Of a stretch of DNA of 14,500 nucleotides, positions 1-7,659 are shown piece by piece (position 1 is the stretch's first letter; each line of letters starts with the position of its first letter). Source of the stretch: CALMSM01 sp964534095. GTDB taxonomy: Bacteria; Patescibacteriota; Saccharimonadia; Saccharimonadales; CALMSM01. The position numbers and the translations under genes are program-made. The stretch spans positions 1 through 14,500 of the forward strand of contig CAZHPF010000012.1 in NCBI GenBank assembly GCA_964534095.1, in the 5' to 3' direction. The notes under the pieces are model-generated. The model was not told the origin of the DNA, searched no databases, and worked only from the letters and a program-made list of their open reading frames with translations.

Positions 1-1057
1 GGGTTCTTTGAATGGCTTTGCGGTTTAGTTGCGTAATGGCTTTCGCGAGGGCCTTGGCTGATCCTGGCTGCACAAGCCAGCCAGTTTTACCTTCGCCTAC
101 CACGTCTTTGATGCCACTAACTGATGTTCCAAGTATTGGCTTTTGATAAAAGTACGCCTGAGACGCGACTGCACTACCAGTCGCCGACTTATACGGAAGG
201 ACTACTACGTCGGCTCGGCCAAAGTAATTAGCCGCGGCTTGAGCAGAAACATATTTGCTGTTGAGTTCCACTGTCTCGTTGCCAATCGCTGCTGCCTTTG
301 CTTCAAGCAGTTCCTTGCCTGACCACACCTCTCCGACAATGGTCAGATGAATGTTGTGCCGTTTGGGCAACAGTGTCATAGCATCAAGTAAGACATCAAC
401 CCCCTTATATGGTCGTACAAAGCCAAAGAATAACAGCTCGAGTTTATTGTCTGTCGGTAGAGCTTTGGATGGCTCGGGGAAGTCGTCGCTGACTGGTAGT
501 GTGGTCGTATTGAGAATATTTGCGTCCGGATAGAGGTTTTTTAACCTCGCCGCTTCGTCGCTAGAATGCACAATGTACCCGTCAGCACCAGCCAAAAATC
601 TTTTACTGAAGAACCGAACCAACCTGTTAGCATCATGATCAAACACGTTGTGACATACATAAACAACTCTTATCCCTTTTTTTTGTAGTTTACGTGCTAC
701 ATATGCAAGCCCCGGCTGCCAAAACAAGGTCCACCACGTGATAATCACGGTTTCTGGTTTATCTTGGGTAATTTTGCTCACAGCCTTTTTGAGACTTGGC
801 GGCCAATATGCATCAATAATCTCGTCCGCGGTTATGCGCCTTGTTTGATCACTGTCGGGTTCTTTATCTGAGCTACCAGGGTATAGAAACCCAGGGTACA
901 AGCGCTTAAACGAAACGACCGAGACCTGGCAAATACCCTGCATCGCATCATGTAGCTGGGTATTGTACTGTGCTATTCCACCCCGATACGGCGAAACTGG
1001 CCCGACAATTACAATCCTAGCTGGCTTGATCCGACGACCGGAACTTACTTTCTGCAC
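1..1057 (-). CDS. GT4-family glycosyltransferase, 3' end beyond window
   Basis: This frame is open from a GTG at 1057 down to the window edge, giving 352 residues without a stop, so the C-terminus is missing. The GTG is preceded by AGGTGAT with about 6 nt spacing and overlaps the end of the methyltransferase gene by 13 nt, indicating coupled translation. The N-terminal Rossmann half shows IVIVGPVSPYRGGIAQYN (residues 15-32) and a YPGFLYPG segment near 54-61, typical of GT-B retaining glycosyltransferases. The C-terminal half shows FFGFVRPYKG (210-219) and LPYKSATGSAVASQAY (287-302), then QKPILGT and GKTGWLV. The usual GT4 EX7E motif is not present; this LPY-SAT-S form is, as I recall, typical of one GT4 subgroup. 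It probably transfers a sugar from a nucleotide donor to a lipid-linked glycan on the cytoplasmic side. The substrate cannot be read from the sequence. Confidence 0.88.
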   Translation of the reverse strand, partial: MQKVSSGRRIKPARIVIVGPVSPYRGGIAQYNTQLHDAMQGICQVSVVSFKRLYPGFLYPGSSDKEPDSDQTRRITADEIIDAYWPPSLKKAVSKITQDKPETVIITWWTLFWQPGLAYVARKLQKKGIRVVYVCHNVFDHDANRLVRFFSKRFLAGADGYIVHSSDEAARLKNLYPDANILNTTTLPVSDDFPEPSKALPTDNKLELLFFGFVRPYKGVDVLLDAMTLLPKRHNIHLTIVGEVWSGKELLEAKAAAIGNETVELNSKYVSAQAAANYFGRADVVVLPYKSATGSAVASQAYFYQKPILGTSVSGIKDVVGEGKTGWLVQPGSAKALAKAITQLNRKAIQRT

Positions 1058-1791
1058 AAATAAATCACCTCTTCTTTGTCTAGAACATGCTTATTCACAA
1101 ATTTTGCAGAGAGCTTATTGGCATATTTTACCTTTTGCACCTTTAGGCCGACACTTTTCAAGCGTTTTTCGTAGTCGGTGCCATATATGCGGACATGGTC
1201 TCGCTGTTCGAAGTGCTTAAGGCGATCTTCGGGCTTAACTATCGTGGCATCTTCGTAGGTTTCTTTCCTGCTATAGTCCAGAGGAACTTGCAATATAGCC
1301 CAGCCCCCTGGCTTGAGCATCCTGTGAATTTCTCTCATGGCACGAATATCATCAACTATATGCTCAAGGACGTGATTGCACAGCACGACGTCAAAGGAGT
1401 TGTCCTTGAATGGCATGTTTGTGATGTCAGCCGTAACGTCGACATTTGGATCATAGAGATCACTTGAAACATAATGAATATTGGACATGCTCCTGATCTT
1501 GCCGCCGAGCGATTTCTCTGGAGCAAAATGCATTACCCAAAGTTCGTCTTTGGCAATATTTGTTTCGCCCATCATGTATGACCACTGAAGACGGTGTCGC
1601 TCTACGGACTCGCAGTTGGGACACATAGCATTTTTGCGTCTTTTTACACCAAATGGTGCAAACTCACTATATGACTGATCACATATATTGCATTTAAATT
1701 TGTCGCCTTTGTGCGTAGCCGCCCATTTAGCTTTGTACGCCTTAAATGCGGATGGTCGCAACTTCTGTTTTGCTGATTGTTTTAAACCCAA
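1045..1791 (-). CDS. SAM-dependent methyltransferase with N-terminal zinc-ribbon-like motif
   Basis: This is a 248-residue class I methyltransferase (Methyltransf_11 type). The start is a TTG at 1791 with a strong AGGAGG ending 9 nt upstream; no ATG lies nearby. The N-terminus carries two CxxC pairs (C34/C37 and C57/C60), which suggests a small zinc-binding knuckle. The SAM-binding core follows, with ADITNMPFKDNSFDVVLCNH (residues 121-140), LEH, and the LKPGG loop at 159-163. In surface-glycan loci such enzymes usually methylate a sugar or a chain terminus, so a glycan-modifying role is inferred. A protein or small-molecule target cannot be excluded. It is the first gene of a minus-strand operon with the overlapping glycosyltransferase. 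Confidence 0.85.
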   Translation of the reverse strand: MGLKQSAKQKLRPSAFKAYKAKWAATHKGDKFKCNICDQSYSEFAPFGVKRRKNAMCPNCESVERHRLQWSYMMGETNIAKDELWVMHFAPEKSLGGKIRSMSNIHYVSSDLYDPNVDVTADITNMPFKDNSFDVVLCNHVLEHIVDDIRAMREIHRMLKPGGWAILQVPLDYSRKETYEDATIVKPEDRLKHFEQRDHVRIYGTDYEKRLKSVGLKVQKVKYANKLSAKFVNKHVLDKEEVIYLCRK

Positions 1792-1828
1792 GATCCAGAT
1801 CCTCCTGATTAGTGTTACTCTACAACTC

Positions 1829-1842
1829 TAGTAATACCAAGT
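1829..1842 (-). promoter_or_regulatory. Candidate extended -10 promoter for the methyltransferase operon
   Basis: Read on the minus strand, TGG (1839-1837) precedes TATTAC (1836-1831), an extended -10 with a 4/6 hexamer. No good -35 is visible. A start about 7 nt downstream would give a leader of some 30 nt that contains the AGGAGG at 1806-1801. An alternative extended -10, TGC-TACACT, lies just upstream at 1848-1840. This is a motif reading only. Confidence 0.35.
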
Positions 1843-1887
1843 GTAGCATCTTTGCCAGATAATCCGGGAGTTGATTTGCGACCAAGA

Positions 1888-1896
1888 TGGTAAAAT
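1888..1896 (+). promoter_or_regulatory. Extended -10 of a likely leaderless promoter for wzx
   Basis: TGG at 1888-1890 is followed by TAAAAT at 1891-1896 (5/6 to TATAAT), and the ATG begins 9 nt after the hexamer. A normal start site about 7 nt downstream would fall at roughly 1903, leaving a 5' leader of about 3 nt. There is no Shine-Dalgarno before the ATG. TTGATT at 1871-1876 is only 14 nt from the hexamer and is unlikely to be a functional -35. Confidence 0.55.
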
Positions 1897-1905
1897 AGCT
1901 ATAGC

Positions 1906-3270
1906 ATGTCAACATATAAAAATGCGCTCCAAAAACAACAGTACCGCTTGTCGCGTAGCCCTGTGCTCAAGGCCTCTATGGTCGCGCTGGTCTTACGAAT
2001 CAGCGGTGCTGGATTACTGTTTGTATTCAATCTCTTAATCGTAAAACTACTTGGGATTTCTGATTCGGGGATATTTTTCTTGGGCATGACATTTATAAAC
2101 ATTGCAACAGTGTTTTTGCTGCTTGGAATTGATCAATTTGTTCTTCGAAGCATTTCTTCGGTTTCAGATACAAAGCAGAAAATATCAAGTCAATTACTCC
2201 TGAGCCGCGCTGTTCATATACTGCTCGCAAGCTCACTAGTTGGGATTGCCGTTTTGATACTGTTGTCTGGTTGGGTTGGAAAAATTATCTCCCAGCCCTC
2301 ATTCTCTACAACTTTATCACTATTGAGTTTATCCTTACCCTTTCTAATCATCGCCTCTTTGTTCGGGGAAAGCCTACGCGCTCGGAGACTTTTTACACAG
2401 TCAGTTTTCATAACAACCAATTGTCTATATGTCATTGTCATACCCTTGCTTTTGCTCCTTAGCCAAAAGGACATTGTGACTTTGCAAAATGTTTCCTTGA
2501 TGTTCGTGGTTGCCAGTTCACTGTACCTGGCTGTTAGTTTGTGGATATTGCGTAGAAGTACTGGCAGCGACTCTATTGGAAATGTGTTTAAGTTTGCAGG
2601 AATCAAAGACTACACTTCAACAATTAAAGAGAGCCGCCACCTGCTCTGGGCTAGCGTACTTTACCTTTCTATGGGCTGGGTTGATGTGTTGATAGTAGGT
2701 TTTTTTCTGCCCCCCGCACAGGTTAGTATCTATGCCATAGCCTCTCGGGTTGCCAAACTCATGACTTTCCCTCTCTTCGCAGTTAACACCATCATTGCCC
2801 CTCGCATATCGTACTTTCACAACACTGGTGATGCTTCTGCCCTTGCCAAGGAAGCACAAAAATCAACCTTGTTGTCGATTGCCTTTAGCCTGCCTTTATT
2901 CATGTTATTTATACTTCTACCCGGTTTCTTTATGGGGATATTTGGTTCTGACTTTGAGCAAGGCATCAATGTTTTTCGAATACTAGTAATTGGTCAGGCC
3001 ATAAATAGCTTTACTGGTGCAGTTATTGTCATCATGTCTATGATGAAGCTTGAGAAGAAAGTTAATTACATCAGTGCAACAGGCATCGGGTTCCAGCTCT
3101 TGCTCGGAGTTCTTCTCACGCCTGCCTATGGCATGGTTGGTATGGCGATTGGGACGGTCATTGGTACGACAATACTGAATATTGGGGGTTTACTCGTATT
3201 GCTGCTTGGCCACCAGATCAATATAATCCCTGGCATGTCCTTATTAAAATCTCAGAAAAGAACGCCATAA
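1906..3270 (+). CDS. wzx: Wzx-type flippase for lipid-linked oligosaccharides (polysaccharide biosynthesis protein)
   Basis: This is a 454-residue, very hydrophobic protein with about 12-14 predicted membrane spans from the first loop (LRISGAGLLFVFNLLIVKLL) to the C-terminus. It matches the Polysacc_synt/MVF-like fold in length and layout. Typical features are the N-terminal LLGISDSGIFFLGMTFINI region, the central LYLSMGWVDVLIVGFFLPP segment, and the late GMVGMAIGTVIGTTI helix. Such proteins flip undecaprenyl-diphosphate-linked sugar units from the inner to the outer leaflet. It is the first gene of a plus-strand operon with two glycosyltransferases. The ATG at 1906 follows an extended -10 directly. 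The sugar unit handled is unknown, and a MurJ-like lipid II flippase is less likely given the neighbours. Confidence 0.85.
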   Translation: MSTYKNALQKQQYRLSRSPVLKASMVALVLRISGAGLLFVFNLLIVKLLGISDSGIFFLGMTFINIATVFLLLGIDQFVLRSISSVSDTKQKISSQLLLSRAVHILLASSLVGIAVLILLSGWVGKIISQPSFSTTLSLLSLSLPFLIIASLFGESLRARRLFTQSVFITTNCLYVIVIPLLLLLSQKDIVTLQNVSLMFVVASSLYLAVSLWILRRSTGSDSIGNVFKFAGIKDYTSTIKESRHLLWASVLYLSMGWVDVLIVGFFLPPAQVSIYAIASRVAKLMTFPLFAVNTIIAPRISYFHNTGDASALAKEAQKSTLLSIAFSLPLFMLFILLPGFFMGIFGSDFEQGINVFRILVIGQAINSFTGAVIVIMSMMKLEKKVNYISATGIGFQLLLGVLLTPAYGMVGMAIGTVIGTTILNIGGLLVLLLGHQINIIPGMSLLKSQKRTP

Positions 3271-3281
3271 TGTACTCGCAT

Positions 3282-3287
3282 AGAGGT
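3282..3287 (+). promoter_or_regulatory. Shine-Dalgarno for the first plus-strand glycosyltransferase
   Basis: AGAGGT lies 8 nt before the ATG at 3296, in the 25-nt gap after the flippase stop. It contrasts with the promoter-proximal genes of this window, which lack such a site, and fits an internal operon gene. Confidence 0.6.
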
Positions 3288-3295
3288 TTCATTTC

Positions 3296-4393
3296 ATGAA
3301 GATTTGCATCCTGACTGTTGCTTGGCCGCCGAAATGCGGGGGAAGTGGTTTCTATGCATATGAACTGGCGAATGCCCTTTGCAAAAAAGGACACACAGTA
3401 ACCGTCTACACCAATAAGAGCGAGACCAAGACCGAGGGGAGGCTCCGGGTTGTCAATATCAAGAGCAGGACGCCCCATTTACTTTTTTATAACCTTACCT
3501 TGCGTAGACACGAGAAAGATATTGCTGCGGAGAAGTTCGATGTAATCCTCCACAACGAGGTTGCTGGCGTGATGCTTTCCCGAAAATTCTTTTCCACACA
3601 AAAGAACGTCATGGCCCTCCACCATCAAACTGACAAAGAATACGCCCTTACACTATCTAGGAAGATAAGACTAAAGCTAGTCCAGGTTCTTCAGGATAGA
3701 ATGGCTACGCTTGCCGATGGAATCACCTTTCTGGCAAATCAGGCACGTCAACAAGCTATAGAAAAATACAAGCTAACAAAGCAGACATTTTTAGTGCCAT
3801 GTATAGTGACCCTACCATCAGACAATAAGCCTAAACCTGTTCGTAACGAACGTCCGGTTATCTACTATCCATCTGGCGCTAGCAATAATTACGAGCGGAA
3901 AGGGTTTGTTGAATTCATACCAGTAATCGATACGCTTATTAAATCCGGCTACCTATTTGATGTGATTGTCTCGGGTGGGAGTAGCCATATTATCGAGACA
4001 CTAAAAACCAAAGTTGCACAAGAGCATCTCACCAATGTAGTCTTTACGCCAAACCTCAGTTTCGAGGAAGTGATGTCATTGTATGACAGTGCCGACATCA
4101 TTGCGTTCACTTCACGATATGAGGGGTTCGGTCGGCCTATTATCGAGGGCATCTCGCATGGAAAACCTGTTGTTACGTTCGACGTGGGGATAGCTAGCGA
4201 GGTAATTCAGAATGGTAAAAACGGCTTCATTGTGGCCAACCACTCAGAAGCCGAAACGACCATTGCTCGATTACTCGAAGATGCCCAACTAAGACAAACC
4301 ATCGCCGCTTCGGCGCGTGCAACTAACCTTTCACAGTTCGACGAAGCTTCTATAGTAACCGCTTTTGAACAGATGGTTAAGGACTTGTCGTGA
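3296..4393 (+). CDS. GT4-family glycosyltransferase
   Basis: This is a 365-residue GT-B fold enzyme. The N-terminal half begins MKICILTVAWPPKCGGSGFY, the glycine-rich acceptor-side loop, followed by ANALCKKGHTVTVYT. The C-terminal half has YPSGASNNYERKGF (191-204, K202 a likely diphosphate contact). The EX7E motif is intact (E276 and E284, in YEGFGRPIIEG), followed by GKPVVTFDVGIASEVI. Retaining transfer from an NDP-sugar in the cytoplasm is known for the family; the sugar and acceptor cannot be told. It is the second gene of the flippase operon, 25 nt after wzx, and its TGA overlaps the next start by 4 nt, so it probably acts on the unit flipped by Wzx. Confidence 0.9.
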   Translation: MKICILTVAWPPKCGGSGFYAYELANALCKKGHTVTVYTNKSETKTEGRLRVVNIKSRTPHLLFYNLTLRRHEKDIAAEKFDVILHNEVAGVMLSRKFFSTQKNVMALHHQTDKEYALTLSRKIRLKLVQVLQDRMATLADGITFLANQARQQAIEKYKLTKQTFLVPCIVTLPSDNKPKPVRNERPVIYYPSGASNNYERKGFVEFIPVIDTLIKSGYLFDVIVSGGSSHIIETLKTKVAQEHLTNVVFTPNLSFEEVMSLYDSADIIAFTSRYEGFGRPIIEGISHGKPVVTFDVGIASEVIQNGKNGFIVANHSEAETTIARLLEDAQLRQTIAASARATNLSQFDEASIVTAFEQMVKDLS

Positions 4394-5451
4394 GGATTGT
4401 GATTGTTGATGAACTTCACGATATCAAGCGTAGCGGCGTTTTTTATTCCACCGAAGCATTAAAAAAAATGCTGTTAGATAACGATATTGAGTGTTCAATT
4501 ATCGGTATCAAGAAGAGGGGAAAGCTGTTTAATGCATTCATATGCATTCCATTCTTTCGTGAATGTATTCTTTTTCCTCTCTGGAACTTATTTTCCGTTA
4601 GAAGAATTGAGAAACAGGGCTACGACGTTGCCTTTTACCAATGCTCCACGGCTCTTTTATTAGTTAGGCGATCTCGATTCAAACGCGTTCTCTACACTCG
4701 AGCACTGCTCGCAAGGCGCCTGTCCATATATGCCAAGTTGCGGCTCCCAATGCGGCAAAAAATCATTATCCTCTTTCTGCGTCCACTCGTTCATCTGACC
4801 GAGAAGTGGTCATTCCGACACGCAGATAGAATTGTCGCATCAAAGAAACGCTTCTCTCGGTACATACAGGACACGTTCTCAATAAGCCAAGAACGGTTTT
4901 GTGTTGTTCCGCAAATGATTGATATCGTTGCGCCAAAACAACATCGTACGCCAACTAAAAAGTATGATTTGTTGTTTATCGGTCGCCTGAGTCCACCGAA
5001 AAACTGGGACAAAATCATTGATATTGCACAGAATTCATCGTACAAAATCGCAGCAGCAACGCCGGAATATAATCATCCCGAAAATTTGCCACCCAGTATT
5101 GATGTCTATCACCGTGTTCCATACGATGAGCTCGGAAAATTGATAGAGTCTGCTCGACTCTTTATCATGCCCTCACATAACGAGGAAGGACCCCGCGTTA
5201 CACTAGAGGCAATGGCCTTTGGTTTACCGGTTGTTGCAAGTATCGAGGGTGCTGGAGAATTTATAGAAAATGACGTCAACGGATTGGTCGTTGAGTCAGA
5301 CTCGACTCAGGATTATCTGGAGGCCATAGCAAAGCTAATGAGCGCAAACCGGACTACCCTGCAATCTATCTCGCAGCACAACAAATCCAAAGCATTAAAC
5401 TACCAGCCCGGTATATTGGGATCGCAATACATTGATGCACTTACGTTTTAA
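4390..5451 (+). CDS. GT4-family glycosyltransferase
   Basis: This is a 353-residue glycosyltransferase starting at a GTG that overlaps the previous stop (GTGA), with AAGGA about 8 nt upstream. The N-terminal domain is divergent and basic (many Arg/Lys around 93-165) and starts MRIVIVDELHDIKRSGVFYS. The C-terminal GT4 domain is clear: LLFIGRLSPPKNWDKI (194-209, K204), and the EX7E pair E265/E273 in EEGPRVTLEAMAFGLPVVAS. A basic surface and hydrophobic patches near 47-65 and 124-135 suggest peripheral membrane attachment. It is the last gene of the wzx operon. Its TAA overlaps the oppositely oriented GT-C gene. Donor and acceptor are unknown. Confidence 0.88.
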   Translation: MRIVIVDELHDIKRSGVFYSTEALKKMLLDNDIECSIIGIKKRGKLFNAFICIPFFRECILFPLWNLFSVRRIEKQGYDVAFYQCSTALLLVRRSRFKRVLYTRALLARRLSIYAKLRLPMRQKIIILFLRPLVHLTEKWSFRHADRIVASKKRFSRYIQDTFSISQERFCVVPQMIDIVAPKQHRTPTKKYDLLFIGRLSPPKNWDKIIDIAQNSSYKIAAATPEYNHPENLPPSIDVYHRVPYDELGKLIESARLFIMPSHNEEGPRVTLEAMAFGLPVVASIEGAGEFIENDVNGLVVESDSTQDYLEAIAKLMSANRTTLQSISQHNKSKALNYQPGILGSQYIDALTF

Positions 5452-7538
5452 TTCGTAGCGGGAACGAGCCTCAGACTTCCATCGGGAAGGATCTCTGCCA
5501 ACAGAATCTTTTCTATAACAACCGACGAACTCATGGGCGGGCGACTAAAGGGCTTCTCTACTTGGTTGTATGAAAATACGGTTGCTACGGTCATAGCTGA
5601 TTCTTGCCCAGGCAATACCTTGCCAACTTCCGTACCGTAGACACCAACGATAGGTGTTCTTCCCTTGTTGCGAGCATCTTTAGAAACCCTAGCGAGCAGC
5701 TCTTTGCTTGGGGCATCGGTGTTGAAAGTTCTTCCGTACCCCTGAGAATCAACGTTGCAAATACTTTTTGTTGACTCTATAAGTTGGGTGCCGGCACTAC
5801 CCGTCCATAGCACTGCGGCGTTGTGCGGTAATTGTGAACAGGTCGACGAAACAGGAGCATACCAAGTAGCCTCTCGAGTAAATAAAAACGGCCAACTAAC
5901 GAACAGTGAACCCACCACCGCAAGCGTTGCCAATACTGTTGCAACCGTCTTACCATCAAGGTTGAGGATTTTTCTGGCACGATATTGGTACAATCTCTCG
6001 AGTGCTAGTGCACCAAGGATGCACATACCTGGGAATATTACGGACAAGAACCGTCGTGAAGCCCAAATTTGGTCTGGGAAAATTGCCGGCCTGATGAGAT
6101 AAAAACAAGTGGTGCCGGCAAACACCAGAAATGGAGCGAGATACAACAGATCTTTCCTTCTCATAGCACGATAGCCAACGATCGCGAGACCCACCACTCC
6201 GAATACAGCCATGACCGGCCCTATATACCATACAATCCAGTTAAACGTACTTTCGATATAGGACCTAAACGGATTGCTCAGGACGTACTTACCGGTTTCG
6301 TCGACTACTTTTCGTGTCGCGTATGCGGTGTACCACAGCGGGCGGCTTGCAATCACACCAAGCAGCGCAATAACCCCAACTGCTGTTGCCTGTCCGCGCC
6401 AATTTTTAGTTACCCTGTCTATTCGGCTTAGTAGATTTGTTCGCCAAGACGCCAGCACCGCCAGGGCACCTGTGCCCAAAATCAGTCCAATAAGCTGTAC
6501 CTGTGGTTTTATATAGCCCGGCCACTGGTTTCGATGATATGAAACCGATAGCTGAGATACATCCAACCAACCAACGAGCGAGGTCAAAAATACGCCTACA
6601 ATCAGGAGCGTGCCGTGGAACAGAGCCTGTTTGCGCTTTGCTTGAGCCGCCAAGCATACATAGACTACCACTGCACCCAAAATCGCCGCAACAGTCATGA
6701 ACGCATCGATACGAGTTAGGACGCCAGCTCCTGCGAGCAGCCCCGCGAAAAACCACAACCATGCTCTTTGCGTTTTCTGGGCAGACCATAAGAGCGCAAG
6801 CGCACCAAGGGTGAATGTCGCAAGCAAAGGCTCGGTGTACGTATCCCTAGAGAAGTAAATCAAAGGCAAGGAAGCGGAAAGCGTCAGTACACTGACAAAC
6901 GCCCAGGCCGGTTTGATCATTAGCCGTGCGAGCGCATACATAGCCAGGAGTGCGGTACCACCAAACAATACCGTCAGCCTCAGCATGTGCTCAGAGCCAA
7001 CGATTCTACCACTCAGACCAATCAGGGCAGGTAGAGCATGCGCTCCCTGTGCATTTAGTTTCTTTGGATTTTCGTTATTGGGCGCAAAGCCACCACTATA
7101 CGACCTTACCCCATCGGTATTCTCAAATACAGTCGATTGCTCTACCTCAAGGTTTGAGCCCTCTTCCACCCATAAACTTGCAGCGGTGTAAACCCCCGGG
7201 TCTCGTTCAGTAATAAGATGTTGGGACGTATAGCGAACATTGAAACCAACCCATCCCACAACAAATAGAGCTACTAATATATTGACCAGTCTTTGGTCTC
7301 GGCTCAAACCTGGTTTAGGAGTTGCCGCGTCCTGTCGTGCAACCACTATGCTCGCCAGCAGTGCCAAAGGCAGCCCAATCAACCACACGAGTACACCATC
7401 TAGCAAACCAACCAGAAGCAATATCACTGCGGTAAGGGTAAATACGGCAAGCGCAACAGGCACGACGATTGGCAGAAAGTCGACAAATTGTCCGAGGTAC
7501 TGCTTGAGCACACGACTGATCGGTTGTTTTTTTGCCAT
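5448..7538 (-). CDS. GT-C fold (GT39-like) polytopic membrane glycosyltransferase
   Basis: This is a 696-residue membrane protein. Two hydrophobic helices lie near residues 22-67, another at 83-100, followed by an extracytoplasmic loop with ERDPGVY (111-117). An acidic residue in that first loop, often Asp in a DP pair, is the catalytic signature of GT-C enzymes of the GT39/ArnT type that use polyprenyl-phosphate sugars outside the membrane. Roughly 10 more spans follow. The C-terminal ~150 residues, after SLFVSWPFLFTREATWYAPV, look soluble and extracytoplasmic. It may add a sugar to exported glycan, lipid or protein. The acceptor is unknown, and related proteins are often annotated only as hypothetical membrane proteins. 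The ATG at 7538 lies 8 nt after a near-perfect extended -10. It converges on the GT4 gene with a 4-nt overlap, leaving no room for an intergenic terminator. Confidence 0.82.
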   Translation of the reverse strand: MAKKQPISRVLKQYLGQFVDFLPIVVPVALAVFTLTAVILLLVGLLDGVLVWLIGLPLALLASIVVARQDAATPKPGLSRDQRLVNILVALFVVGWVGFNVRYTSQHLITERDPGVYTAASLWVEEGSNLEVEQSTVFENTDGVRSYSGGFAPNNENPKKLNAQGAHALPALIGLSGRIVGSEHMLRLTVLFGGTALLAMYALARLMIKPAWAFVSVLTLSASLPLIYFSRDTYTEPLLATFTLGALALLWSAQKTQRAWLWFFAGLLAGAGVLTRIDAFMTVAAILGAVVVYVCLAAQAKRKQALFHGTLLIVGVFLTSLVGWLDVSQLSVSYHRNQWPGYIKPQVQLIGLILGTGALAVLASWRTNLLSRIDRVTKNWRGQATAVGVIALLGVIASRPLWYTAYATRKVVDETGKYVLSNPFRSYIESTFNWIVWYIGPVMAVFGVVGLAIVGYRAMRRKDLLYLAPFLVFAGTTCFYLIRPAIFPDQIWASRRFLSVIFPGMCILGALALERLYQYRARKILNLDGKTVATVLATLAVVGSLFVSWPFLFTREATWYAPVSSTCSQLPHNAAVLWTGSAGTQLIESTKSICNVDSQGYGRTFNTDAPSKELLARVSKDARNKGRTPIVGVYGTEVGKVLPGQESAMTVATVFSYNQVEKPFSRPPMSSSVVIEKILLAEILPDGSLRLVPATN

Positions 7539-7546
7539 TACTGCAA

Positions 7547-7555
7547 ATTATACCA
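7547..7555 (-). promoter_or_regulatory. Extended -10 of a likely leaderless promoter for the GT-C gene
   Basis: On the minus strand TGG (7555-7553) is followed by a consensus TATAAT (7552-7547), and the ATG starts 8 nt further on. The expected start site near 7540 leaves about 2 nt of leader. No Shine-Dalgarno is present, and no convincing -35 is seen at 17 nt. Confidence 0.68.
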
Positions 7556-7570
7556 CGCAGTTATACTGCG
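7556..7570. promoter_or_regulatory. Inverted repeat, candidate operator
   Basis: CGCAGT-TAT-ACTGCG forms a perfect 6-bp inverted repeat with a 3-bp centre. It abuts the extended -10 of the GT-C gene, in the divergent region between that gene and the secreted-protein pair. Its position fits a dimeric regulator touching the GT-C promoter. It could also be chance; no regulator is encoded in the window. Confidence 0.4.
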
Positions 7571-7578
7571 GGTGTTGG

Positions 7579-7607
7579 TTGATTTTCCTGACCACTTATG
7601 CTAGATT
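7579..7607 (+). promoter_or_regulatory. Candidate promoter for the secreted-protein pair
   Basis: TTGATT (7579-7584), a 17-nt spacer, and TAGATT (7602-7607) with TGC immediately before it form a sigma70-like promoter with an extended -10. Each hexamer is 4/6 to consensus. A start near 7614 would give a leader of about 46 nt carrying AGGA before the ATG at 7660. TATACT at 7562-7567 is an alternative -10 without a matching -35. Confidence 0.4.
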
Positions 7608-7659
7608 GAAGGTATCTTTGCTTTGCAGTCTCGCCGCTAAAATAAATAGGATCCAACAG

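Noticed and set aside
7240..7659. Upstream extension of the small anchored protein to a 318-residue frame
   Set aside because: The extra 140 residues are antisense to the GT-C gene and read through its promoter, and they push the hydrophobic anchor into the middle. The ATG at 7660 has AGGA upstream and a basic N-terminus.
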